The notes below the pieces were generated by a model. That model did not search any database. It was not told where the DNA came from and saw only the letters and a program-made list of their open reading frames with translations. 22,889 nucleotides of DNA from Oidiodendron maius Zn (lineage: Eukaryota > Ascomycota > Leotiomycetes > Myxotrichaceae): the NCBI GenBank assembly GCA_000827325.1, contig KN832891.1, forward strand, positions 657,678-680,566, given 5' to 3'. Each line of letters starts with the position of its first letter. Position 1 is the first letter of the stretch. Below, one piece after another: positions 1 to 9,700 of this stretch. The position numbers and the translations under genes were made by a program.

Positions 1-499
1 AGTGGATATCGACTGATAAGATGACTTCTGACGGCTTCACAAAGGCCCTTACGGCTCAGAAACACCAGGCCTTTATTAGGCAGCTAGGATTAGTCGATAT
101 AAGACACCTAATCGAAGAAAGCAGCCTCAACTGAGGGGGTATGTTGCGGTATCCCGGAAGCTAGTCCAGTTTCGGTGCTGAGTAACCAACTCAAATGATG
201 ATACTTGTGCTCTGAATACTAATGTTATAGACTGTGTGAAGGAGTACATGTTAAGGATGCTGAAACCACTTGATTTGAGTTATTTGAGACTGTATTTGGA
301 ATTCTAGTCCTGTCACGAAGTATAAAGGTGGTGGTTGAACCCACCCTTAGAAAATAGAGAGCATCATTACCTGAAAATACGAGCCTATCACGTGCACCTA
401 CACTAAGCCCCACTCGACGCAACAATACGGTACTTCAAGTTACATATCACGTGCTATTTGCTAAGCAGACTGTGCATGGATATACCCTGACTAGTCTAT

Positions 500-517
500 A
501 TCGGTACTAGTACCGAT
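500..517. repeat. Perfect 18-bp palindrome
   Basis: ATCGGTACTAGTACCGAT equals its own reverse complement. It has no spacer, so it could be a dimeric protein-binding site or form a short cruciform. No adjacent gene gives it a role. Confidence 0.6.
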
Positions 518-2460
518 GATGACTCATGCCAATAAAGAAAACTTAGAGAGTTTGAACTGAAGCCGGTTTTGAACACTACCGTATGGGTTCCGTCCTAAGG
601 AGATTTTGATCCAAGCAGCAGGGCAAAAGAAGCGGCACGATGAGCTACTGAACGCGGCCAACCACTAGAAACCCAACACAGGCATGTTATATCCGCTGTT
701 ATAAACAATGTTAGAACCAAGAGGGAAACCAGGACCTTGCCAAAAGGGGTGGGGAAGATCTCGAGAGAAATGGATACAGCACTACCAGGCAAGTCCATAC
801 CCGTCATATTAGCATATTATGGATCTCCTCTATTTAGTCTTTATAGACTATCGTGTTAATTTGCTAGTACTTGATATTAGTTTTAGAAGTCATCATTCTC
901 CTGTAGAGTATAAGTTTAAAATAAAATATATTGACTAGGGCTTCAAGCACATATGTCACGATGTCTCAGAAGTAGTGGCAATATACGCAATAGCATACGA
1001 CTGTATAGTCGTAATGGCTTACGCATGTTGCCACATAAGCAGGCATATAATAAGCGTTGTGTTCTGTAGTCTAAACCCCTCAGTTGTCTCTGCATCACTC
1101 AATAGCTAATATAACTGAGTTTCACCTTGATTCCTGACTACGACCTGTGCACCTATATTGCCTCTGTTCAAGAAAATATAGTGTCGCATTTTTTGGGTAG
1201 TGTTCTAATAGAGCGCCGTACTATAGTCCGTAGTGACATCCGATGGCAATAGGATTAGCCTAGTCTTAAGTTCGTATTGCTGTTAGCACATAGTTGCGAT
1301 CTGGTGGATTAATCTTGCTTTAACAGTCCCTATTGTAAGGGTCGCCCGGCACTTCGACAAGCTCCTGTGCCCGAGTCGACGCTGCTGTCTATAGAGTAGT
1401 TAAGAAACTAGAACCTTTAAAGGAATAAATACTATAATAAAGCAGAGTAAATGATTATATCAGACTAATAAATTAATAAAATTCTATTTTAATCTTTTAA
1501 AAGCATATTACTCTTCAGTTTGGTAATCGCAGGTTCACTATACACAACCACTCCGGGCTGGCCTGCTTTTGTGACCTCATTTCGCCGCTGCGGTGCTGAA
1601 TCACTAGTGCGGTTATCGGGTGGTAGCCTGTGGCTCGAAGATGATCGAGCTGCGCTTGCAACAGAGAAGATGGGTCTATCGGGGTATCGGCTGGGAAGAT
1701 GGATTTGGTATTTCGAGGGATGGTATTTACCAACCTGCATTACTCTTTGGTTTGAAGTTGTACAGGCGAGGATAGACCTCGAGACCGACCGCATTGGATA
1801 TGCAGATGGCAAGATAGAGGTGGATGAAGTTGTAAAGTAGTCGTGCTTAGGTCTCGCAGAGAAGGAATGGGGGGTGTAATGCCTTGAGGTTTCTTCGCGG
1901 TTCTGTAAGTAGTCCCTCTTTTGTGATGGTTGTTTTTCAAGCACAGTGTGCACGGAGAGCCTATTCGGGGACATCCCCTCAAGCGTGCGGATTCAGTGTC
2001 TATGCCATGCTGTATCAACAGCGTGCGCATAAGATCTTAATGTTTATTAACTACTTACATTCGTATTTGAACTACCCCTGCCCGCGCCGCGAGCGCCACC
2101 AAGATGCTCCCCGGCAAGTAAAGTCAGAAGCATCTATCAGTGGCGGCTTTGGATACGTTAGTGACGAGAATGGAGGGCACACGGACAATAGTGCACTTCT
2201 TTGATGATCATTGAGCACCTAGGCTGTCTATAGTCGCTTGCGGCTTCACCTTCGTGTAGGCACAAAGAGTTCGACTGCGCCACATTTATCAAGAATTCTG
2301 ACACATATCGAACTATATTAGGTTAACTCAGTATGAACTGTGGCGCGAGAGATTGTACCAATTATCATGCGCTAAAGCCTCTGCTATAGAGCGCGGATCA
2401 CGTGAAGGTTTTACTAAGCACCGTCGAATGTGCACGGTGTAACTGGTTAAGCAATAGATA

Positions 2461-2480
2461 TACAGTATAGTACAGTATAG
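2461..2480. repeat. Two exact copies of a 10-bp unit
   Basis: The unit TACAGTATAG occurs twice head to tail, followed by a degenerate third start (TAGAATATAA). It is a small tandem repeat in otherwise unassigned DNA. Confidence 0.6.
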
Positions 2481-3888
2481 TAGAATATAAAAGTAATTAA
2501 ACTAACCACTAATTTAGATGCTATTTAAGCTGTATAATAGAGTGGCAGTGCCGACTAGGTATTTATCACCAGAACTAGAGGCCGCAACGGAACGGAGAGA
2601 TTTGAAAGCTATGAATTTGGTATGACGGCATACTATAATTAACTTAACGGCATTGCCTTGTCTGAGCAATACCAATATGCAGCTTTGTGGGTTCTATAGT
2701 GGTGAAGTATAGCAGCTTATTGGTGGTGATGGCCTGCCTCGCTTACGGTGAGCATTGCTGGAGTGCGCGTGCAATAGTTATACGCAGACATACGGTATAG
2801 CTATTTGGTACTGCTTATGCATTTAATAGGCCTCTCCCACAAAAGTGACAAATTAAGTTCGTTAACTCAATACCGGATGTTGCAACAACAAGGTTGCCAC
2901 AGAGACTGCATCTATCCGATAACCCGACAGGTTCGCGCATCAATAATGCAACACAATAACGAAATTCATCACTGGGCCGAGTAATGAATAATAAGAAGAG
3001 ATTCTCAGCTTCGCAGCCTACTGTGCCTGCATTTGCTGATAAGCACCGCTAGAAGGGCAGATCCGACCTTTGACATCTCTAGCAACCGATAAATGGCAGT
3101 TAACATCTAATTCTTAGTGTTAGTCTTAGCGGTTCCTATACAGGCTAAGATTAGAAGATGCGAGGTTTGGAAGCGGAGATCTGTATGGCATCCGTATTGA
3201 ACATGAATCCTGACCTTGCATCGGTGTGCATATATTCTCAGATATTTGCAACGAGGCTAACACTTTTATAGCTGTCGCGGCTGCCGAAACGGCTGAAGTA
3301 GACAACAACACACAGTCGAATGAGAGGTATATTAATAGAAGAGTCAGTGCAAGCCCGTCCTTACGAAATTTACCTTCTTAAACGGCCCCAAGGAGGTATG
3401 GTATACCTCCTTTATTCTACCGTTACTATACCTGCTGCAGCGGCAGAGGCCCGTCTTATTCTTCGTAAGCCATGTATTTCTGGATTGGCTTCAAGGTCTA
3501 GCTTCCGCTTTGTAGGACGGCGAGATTCGGCAGAGCTTAAGCGGTCCTCTTGCTCTCCACGTTGGGCCCGTGGTCGTTGGGCTTGTGCTTCGCGTTCAAT
3601 ACGTAAAGCCTGTAGTCTCTCAAGATGAGCCTCATGCGCAGCCATCCCTGAGCGCTGCGAGATAGAGTCTTGCATTGGCGGCGTTAACCGAGCGTGTTGG
3701 AAATTTAAAGCTTTCACAATATGTCGTTGATCCTTACTAATAAGCCCAAGTATAGGTTCTCCCGGAAGTGGAGTCTCAAGAATTCCAGTCGACTCCCCCC
3801 GTGCATTTTTCTCATCAGCATCCCTTGCGATTTGTTCCCATTCGCTCATCCTGCCCGATTGTACCTGACGTAAAAAATAGTTCTTGAC

Positions 3889-3970
3889 CTGCGTCTTGCT
3901 GTTAGTGATACGCCAACTCTTGTTATTATCAGCCAGTACGGAGCACTGTAGGAAAACGGGCGGCGTATAC
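3889..3970 (-). other. Intron 3 of the SANT-domain gene (82 bp, phase 0)
   Basis: The donor is GTATAC at 3970 and the acceptor ACGCAG ends at 3889, with the branch site ACTAAC about 15 nt before it. Splicing joins ...KTHVM to VKNYFLRQV... and rebuilds an unbroken SANT domain, which is strong support. Confidence 0.88.
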
Positions 3971-4388
3971 CATGACATGCGTCTTTGCCCCCATGAATTT
4001 TGCTATTGCTCTCCAATCTGTGCCGAAGTGTTGTAACAATTCAGGGAAGGTATTCTGTTCAATAACGGTCCAATAACTCGATGTCTGTTGATATCGTCGG
4101 TCGTGCTGTTCGTCGAATCTCATAGTCACGGAGTCGTCACGCCGCACATGTAGCAGCTGAGATGTCGCCACAGGATTCTTGTGAACGACATGTACACGTC
4201 GGAATTGGTATATCTCGTCCTCGTTCTCGTCGTCTTCTTCGAGCTGTTTGGATATTTCCCTAAATAGTGCGGGTGTGGCTTTTTGACCGAGCTTGCCTAG
4301 TTGGATCTTCAGCACAGCGATCGGGTCTTCTTGAAGCGCGCCCATCTCAACGATTCGCTGGTACCACATCTTGCAGTCTAGATTACAA

Positions 4389-4466
4389 CTATATGGCAAT
4401 CGTTAGCAGCTAATGGTTAGGATCGTTATTGAGTAGCGGGTTAAAAATATAGAAATATTAGCGTAC
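4389..4466 (-). other. Intron 2 of the SANT-domain gene (78 bp, phase 2)
   Basis: The donor is GTACGC at 4466 and the acceptor CATATAG ends at 4389, with a good branch site GCTAAC about 14 nt upstream. Splicing makes the codon TG|T (Cys) and places C356, C357 and C361 after the CPGC pair, completing a plausible zinc ribbon. Reading through instead hits a stop within about 20 codons. Confidence 0.78.
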
Positions 4467-5096
4467 CATTGAATTTCGGATGCTTTATTGCTATCATCCA
4501 TCTCATTCTCAGTCTGACACCCAGGACACGATGACATGGACATCTATGGTCCGCGAAACACCATGCTCATATTTACCTTCCTACCTGGACGGAAAATAGA
4601 GTCCCACGGGGCTGCGAGATCAAGGCTTTTCTTTGAACCTTGCTCTTGTATTGCATACTCCATATTCTGTACCTTCTTTAATCCCGGTATATGGCGGAAT
4701 CGAACCTCTATCACCGCCTGAAATGCATCAAATGAATTAATAAACTCGATATGGAATGGTGCGATCCGACCGTGTGCATCCTCAAAGTATACAGGCTATT
4801 GACGATCAACTTGCGGAGGGAGTTGGAACTGAAGCTTCTGTATAGCCAAGAACATATCGTAGATTTTCATATTTGTAGCGAGAACATTAAGTATAATTGA
4901 TTGGAGTTCTTCAGCTTGCTGGTATGTTGAACAGGTCGCGATATTTCGGGAAATCGTAAGGATAAGATCTGCCTGAGTGCTTAGGAGATCATGGTTCCGC
5001 TTTACTATAAATTGTGTCTTATCCGTTGCCTTTCGGTGTTCCTTGATTTCAAATCTATGACTTTTCGTTGACTTCGTCTGTAGTGCTGTCGCTGAC

Positions 5097-5160
5097 CTAT
5101 AAAACCTATTGTAAGCTTCTGATTTATTATAATTCAGGGCACAAGGTCATTATTACTTAC
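5097..5160 (-). other. Intron 1 of the SANT-domain gene (64 bp, phase 2)
   Basis: The donor is GTAAGT at 5160-5155 and the acceptor TATAG ends at 5097. The split codon CT|G gives Leu and joins ...LLATIQ to L-SATALQ... with no frame change, which is the expected continuation of the N-terminal domain. An earlier AG (in CAATAG) would bring an in-frame stop, so the later one was chosen. Confidence 0.75.
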
Positions 5161-5901
5161 AGTTGTATTGTCGCTAGTAGTGTATTGATAGTTAAAGTAT
5201 GTCCCGTTATTTCCGCTCTCAACTTGTCAACCGTATCTTCCCTGTATAAAGCCTATTGTACCTTGTATAAATTAGCATGCCAGCTCCATTTAGAGAAAGT
5301 TGTATAGGCACCAAGGCTAGTTTTGAATTTCGCATTCCGCCTTAGGAAATCCTCTATACTCTGTTGAGATTGCAATGCAGCTTGCTCTATCGCGATCTTC
5401 TGTAATGTCAGAGAGTCCTCGACTTCGAGATTTCGGACCTCGGTCAATACATGTTCAAGGTTTATTAACTCAGTGATAAGACGTTGGTATTGCAATTTCG
5501 CTCCAACGCTATCGTTTAGAGCTTCGATGACACCCTTTACAAGATTGATCCCTGCGACAAAATCGCCAAAAGAAAAGCCGAACGCAGGGACTGCCATGTC
5601 GTATCGGCAGGTGATCGCAAGCCTCCTGGTAGGAGTAAAATGACAGACTTGTATAAAGAGTTAAAATGCTTGCTATAAATTTATTAGTCTACAAAACGTC
5701 ATCGTCAATGTTCATCATTTTTAAGTCAATGAAAAGTAGAGGGGGCAGTGTTGAGGCTATGTTAGGCGAAAACTCTCTATATCACATGATTTCCGTCGTA
5801 GAATCTACCTAAGGTACCTAGGTACATAACGTCTGTCCCTGCGTCCCGAGACGCACCCTGTCACGAGACGAATCTATAGTTTTAGAAACACTAGGGTGAC
5901 C

Positions 5902-5929
5902 TGCGGCCCCCCCAGACCCCCCCGCCGCA
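5902..5929. repeat. C-tract hairpin 1
   Basis: A TGCGGC/GCCGCA stem of 6 bp encloses two C tracts separated by AGA. It has the same layout as the hairpin at 6528-6559. Confidence 0.6.
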
Positions 5930-6079
5930 TGCCAGTATAGAAAGCTTGCTTTGAATCTAGGGGGAGAACCCCCTAACCCCCCCTTTTCTCCCTTTCTTTA
6001 TATTATTTCAAAATATATTACCTAGCAGACCTATTATAACTCTACCCCTAGCTTACCTCTTAATTATATAAACCCTCTA

Positions 6080-6106
6080 AATCAATCAAATCAATCAAAT
6101 CGATTA
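6080..6106. repeat. 9-bp tandem repeat, three units
   Basis: AATCAATCA occurs twice, followed by a variant AATCGATTA. It lies in AT-rich DNA next to C-tract structures. Confidence 0.65.
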
Positions 6107-6152
6107 AATTATATATACTCTCTAGAAATACTACCTCTATAGTCTTTAATCT

Positions 6153-6187
6153 GGGGGGGAGACCCCCCCAACCCCCCCAACCCCCCC
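6153..6187. repeat. G7 run followed by three C7 runs
   Basis: Seven Gs (6153-6159) are followed by AGA and then three runs of seven Cs at 6163-6169, 6172-6178 and 6181-6187, each separated by AA. The G run can pair with the first C run (7-bp stem, 3-nt loop). On the minus strand the three G7 runs spaced by TT could form a G-quadruplex. A smaller unit of the same design (GGGGGAGAACCCCC, then C7) lies at about 5960-5986. Confidence 0.8.
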
Positions 6188-6393
6188 TTATATAGACTTA
6201 ACTCAGAAGGCAGTGAGCTACGCTCCCAGCCTAGCTCGCTAAGCTCGCGCTTGCACTGAGCGCGGCCTCCTTCCAGTCGGACCGCTACTTAAGCTTAATT
6301 ACAAATAGAGTAGGTATATTTGACTAGGTGCATTCAAGTAGATGTATTCAAGTAACCCCCTTACGGCTAGTGGCGGAAGAAAAACGGCCCGTC

Positions 6394-6458
6394 CACGTGA
6401 TAGCGTCCACGTGACAGTACTTTCTTCTCATCCAATCGCTTACGGACTCGATCACGTG
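6394..6458. promoter_or_regulatory. Cluster of three CACGTG sites with a CCAAT box
   Basis: CACGTG is at 6394-6399, 6408-6413 and 6453-6458, and CCAAT is at 6432-6436. CACGTG is the palindromic E-box bound by fungal bHLH factors such as Cbf1/Pho4 types, and CCAAT is the HAP-complex site. Three sites within 65 bp is more than expected by chance. They lie between the two minus-strand coding regions, about 800 bp upstream of the SANT-domain gene. The target gene is not known. Confidence 0.4.
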
Positions 6459-6527
6459 ACGGCTACGGAGCAGTGCTCCCGCAGGGGGGTCGGGATTTAA
6501 GAGTCAAGCAAGCTTTCCAACCAGGGG

Positions 6528-6559
6528 ACTTGCAGCCCCCCGGACCCCCCGCTGCAAGT
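6528..6559. repeat. C-tract hairpin 2
   Basis: A 9-bp perfect stem, ACTTGCAGC / GCTGCAAGT, encloses a 14-nt loop made of two C tracts split by GGA. It resembles the hairpin at 5902-5929 in design. Confidence 0.7.
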
Positions 6560-6749
6560 GAGTTCGGCGAAGCTTTTCTTCTTTTCTTTCTTCACTTATC
6601 TTCTTCTCCTTAATTTTATAGGGCTAGCCCCTAAACCCTTACTTACACCTTTCTTCGTTTGAAGGTATAGAGTATATCTTCTAATTCTAATTTATATTCT
6701 AGAGGCACTAGCCCCTGAACCCTAGTCCTTATATTGTTTAAAGGAAAGG

Positions 6750-9700
6750 TTATATTAATTGCGTATTTCTAAAGGTATAGTCTAATTCTCGGTCCCGAGA
6801 AATTACTGAATCTACAGGCTTAAAGTGCTCAAAATCAAAAGGCCTCTCAAATAATAGTCTACCTAACGTCTTGACCCGTGATACTGCTATATAAGAAAGA
6901 CCTAAACAATGCTCCTTACGATTTAGATTTAAAACCGCTTTCCGAAGTGTTAGACCCTGGCTTTTATGGACTATAATTGCATAAACCAGCCATAAAGGAA
7001 ACTGGGTACAGGAACAAACAACGCCCTTAAAATCAAACTGACGGGCTACAGAGAAAACTGGTACTATACCTTGAGGACAGGATGGAAATTCAGGCCCTAT
7101 ATACTTATCGAACTTAATAAGTAATAGAGAAGGCATCAAGGAAGCAGGATCCTGTCCAGGATCCTAAGCAATATCATAGACAGAACCTATAGATCCATTT
7201 ACTAGTCCTACCTCAGTCTACAAATTTATTGTCAGTATAACCCGAGCTCCGATATACAGAGAGATTTCTGGGCTTAGATTATCGGCCTCATCCTCTATAG
7301 CTTTAGCTGTATTCCGACCCCTGTGGCTGGCCTTAATCCTCTTTATAGGTTGATTTACGTCCACTAACTTCGTGTGGTTTGTTATATAAACCTCCTCTGT
7401 TGTATAATACAACTATAAAGCCGAATCAAAGTCACCCACCTTATCAGGGGAGAGCTGATTAGTAACGCGAGTATATAAGAGTTTCCAGCTCTCTTCGGAC
7501 AACTGGGAGGTCTATAGCTCACTCAAAGCCTGGCGGAACCTGACTGATATATCATCCTCGCCCTGTTGTTGTATAACCTGGACTAATTGAAGTATATGAT
7601 TAAATGCCTGGTAGAGATAATGTCCTTTGATAGCATCGATATGTGTGTGAGATCAGGTATAGAGTGGCTGACCTGCTACTGGTGGAAGTTGAAAGAAGTC
7701 TCCACATAGTAGGACATTGACTCCTGCAAAAGGTAGGTCTGATATAGCAGGGAGAATCGCATGTAGTCGATTATCGATTAGGGACAGTATCTTAATATCA
7801 ATCATTGATTTCTCATCAATAATAAGAAACCGACAGCCCCGAAAAAAGGACTGTAAGGACTGTAATGTAGCAATTGATAGATTAGACTTCTTTCCCTTAA
7901 CCGGGAGCCGTAATAGAGCATACAAGGTCTTTCTAATGATATTGAATGCTGCAATACCTGTAGGGGCCGCTCGGAATACAGGGTTAGGCCTACCCGCTTG
8001 CTGTGCTAGCTCCTGGATCCGAGCATATGTCTTCAAGAGTATAAACGTCTTCCCAGTCCCAGCAACACTATCTATATGTAAGAGGAGTTGGGGAGGTGAT
8101 TGTCCTGCTAGGTCGTTCGAGTACTAGGATACCACGGTATTATATAGCTTCCTCTGCTCTAGATTTAAGGAATCAGGAGAAGAGTCTATAGTAACCACCT
8201 GGTCAACAGGGTTTTCAGCCTTTATCTGGTCCCAGACCTCAGGATAGATATTGTACCGTCCAACATGTACAGACCAATCATAAACTCGGTCTATCTCCCG
8301 TATCCGTAGATCTTGTCCAAGGTCTATACATATGAAATCCTCCTGTAGTCGTCAGCGAGCAAAGGCCTCGAAATCAGCAAGTGGATAGTTAGTATCAGAT
8401 CCATCCTCCGGGTCCAAATCGTCGTGAGTCTCAGTGTCTGTATCTGAATCTGTATCATCATCTTCATTGTCCGGATCTATATAGAAGTCCTCTAGGTGGC
8501 CATATGACTGGGAACAGGCTCGAAAGGCTTCGATATATAACCCGTACACTTGACCATCAACTAATAATAGGTCAGCCCATTCTACAAACGGATGATGTAA
8601 CATAAGCTTTACCCGACAGTAGTCTAAGTATGTAGCAGAGTTTGGATCCTTCGGATACCGTAGGAAGTAATTAATAACCCTTGCAGTGGCCCATGGTCGA
8701 ACCCTCCAGGTTAGCCAATCCCAGTTTCAAAGGCAGTCAAAAAGTGATAGCCCTGGAAGTGCTATATTACCATTAGCTGTATCCACTAAACGATCTCGAT
8801 ACCTCCGTAAAACAGGACACTAGGTGGTAATCTCCCCTGACTCTAGTATAATCAGATCCTGCTATATATCTTCCGGGCAACAATCTAGGCTTACAACTAC
8901 TCGTGATGCCTTCTGGACCGGAAGCTGTAAGAGGAAATGCGAGACCTCTTGCACTGACCAATCCTGCTCTCCAATCAGCTTGTTAAGCATCCTAGATACA
9001 AATGACAAAAGTGGTGCTTGATCATTGAGATATGGAAGGACCTGGCCCTGGAGCTCAGTATAGGATGCTGAGGACTTTTCAGGCTTGGAAACATACTTGC
9101 CAACATAGCTAAGTATAGCGTGTAATGTAGTGGGAGGCTGGATATCAGTATTGGCCATCCAACCAATCGTGATGATAGGTGCGCATTGGTTTAGGAGGCC
9201 CTGGTTTCAGGCGGGTGAAAACAACCATGACTTATGATTAATATCCTTAGTAATAACTGGGGCTAAGAATAACGGTCGAGGGAAGAAAAAACGACATTCT
9301 AGAGGTATATTAGAATCTTTCTTTTGCTATAGACAATACAGAGCATGACAGGTTGAATGTATCTGAAGACGATTTAAAAATGCAGCAAACTGATCCGCTG
9401 TATTGACCATGTCTTCTGGAGCTAGTAAGGCAGGATTCCGAGCATCAGGTGCCTGTAACTGGTCTGGATTCCAGGCTGTGATTAACGTGCCCTAGAACCT
9501 TGCAAATTCAGCCCGAGACCCTTCTGTATCTTGGTCAAGGGCAGGCGCCGTTAGGATCCAAAAGAGGGCGTGGCAGTGGCCTGTACTATAGGCCTGCCAC
9601 TTAAGCCGTTTCTAGTAGTCTGTAAACTTCAAATATAGGTAGAGAACGCGCTCTATAAACGTCTATAATCGAATCACCAAGTACTCAGCAATGATATGTG

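Larger units (their letters stand above)
1..3411. other. Stretch without a recognisable gene
   Basis: No reading frame here resembles a protein family I know. The longest frame with an ATG runs on the minus strand from 1974 to 1489 (161 codons). It is rich in Ser, Arg and Pro and overlaps open frames on the other strand, so it looks like chance or decayed DNA. A minus-strand frame at 3311-3126 lies just downstream of the SANT-domain gene and could at most be an unproven extra exon. The stretch has mixed base composition, clearly less AT-rich than the retroelement block further right. It holds an 18-bp perfect palindrome at 500-517 and a 10-bp unit repeated twice at 2461-2480. I see no tRNA, rRNA or transposase. 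Confidence 0.5.
3412..5597 (-). pseudogene. STAND-like N-terminus / ubiquitin-like / SANT protein, broken by three stops
   Basis: Exons are 5161-5597, 4467-5096, 3971-4388 and 3412-3888, about 653 codons. The N-terminus (MAVPAFGFSFGDFVAGINLV) and residues to about 145 match the helical domain fungi place at the start of many STAND/NLR-like proteins. Residues ~247-329 (from PVYFEDAHG) resemble the fungal ubiquitin-like ULD. A CPGC (336-339) plus C356, C357 and C361 suggests a zinc ribbon. Residues ~459-504 form a SANT/Myb domain of the SNT1/NCoR kind (SYW...FGTDW...KNYF) that spans intron 3. The C-terminal tail is basic. Each junction keeps the frame. Stops lie at 5253-5255 (codon 115), 4796-4798 (codon 246) and 4544-4546 (codon 330). 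The first falls where related proteins as I remember them have Trp; the other two fit Gln. All three fit CpA-to-TpA change. A nuclear, chromatin-linked role is inferred from SANT only. Probably a pseudogene, unless the stops are read through or edited. Confidence 0.82.
5598..6749. other. Intergenic region rich in C/G tracts, between the SANT-domain gene and the Helitron
   Basis: There is no coding frame of note. It holds the upstream side of the minus-strand SANT-domain gene (an AT-rich TATA-like stretch at about 5668-5690) and presumably the 3' non-coding part of the minus-strand Helitron. Visible structures are two C-tract hairpins (5902-5929 and 6528-6559), G/C-tract units at 5960-5988 and 6153-6187, a 9-bp tandem repeat (6080-6106), and three CACGTG sites with a CCAAT box (6394-6458). 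The palindrome GGGCTAGCCC at 6621-6630 is followed by CTAAACCCT; a related CTAGCCCCTGAACCCT lies near 6706. I could not place the Helitron's 3' end. Confidence 0.6.

Noticed and set aside
1489-1974. Minus-strand frame of 161 codons, with overlapping plus-strand frames at 1520-1840 and 1884-2204
   Set aside because: The frames overlap on both strands, are low in information, and match no family. The plus-strand frame at 1520 begins with TTG rather than ATG. I treat them as chance frames.
3126-3311. Possible fifth exon of the SANT-domain gene
   Set aside because: A donor-like GTATAG near 3425 and an acceptor-like CGGCAG could join it, but exon 4 already ends in its own stop and the extra peptide has no recognisable feature.
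3320-3628. Plus-strand frame of 102 codons
   Set aside because: It lies antisense to the last exon of the SANT-domain gene and is a shadow of it.
5818-5855. Candidate Helitron 3' end: hairpin TGCGTC/GACGCA followed by CTAG on the minus strand
   Set aside because: The hairpin is 18 nt from CTAG, longer than the usual spacing, and the next base is G, not the T expected for insertion between A and T. CTAG is also very common here.
7717-8127. Plus-strand frame of 136 codons
   Set aside because: It is antisense to the helicase Walker region of the Helitron and is only a shadow.
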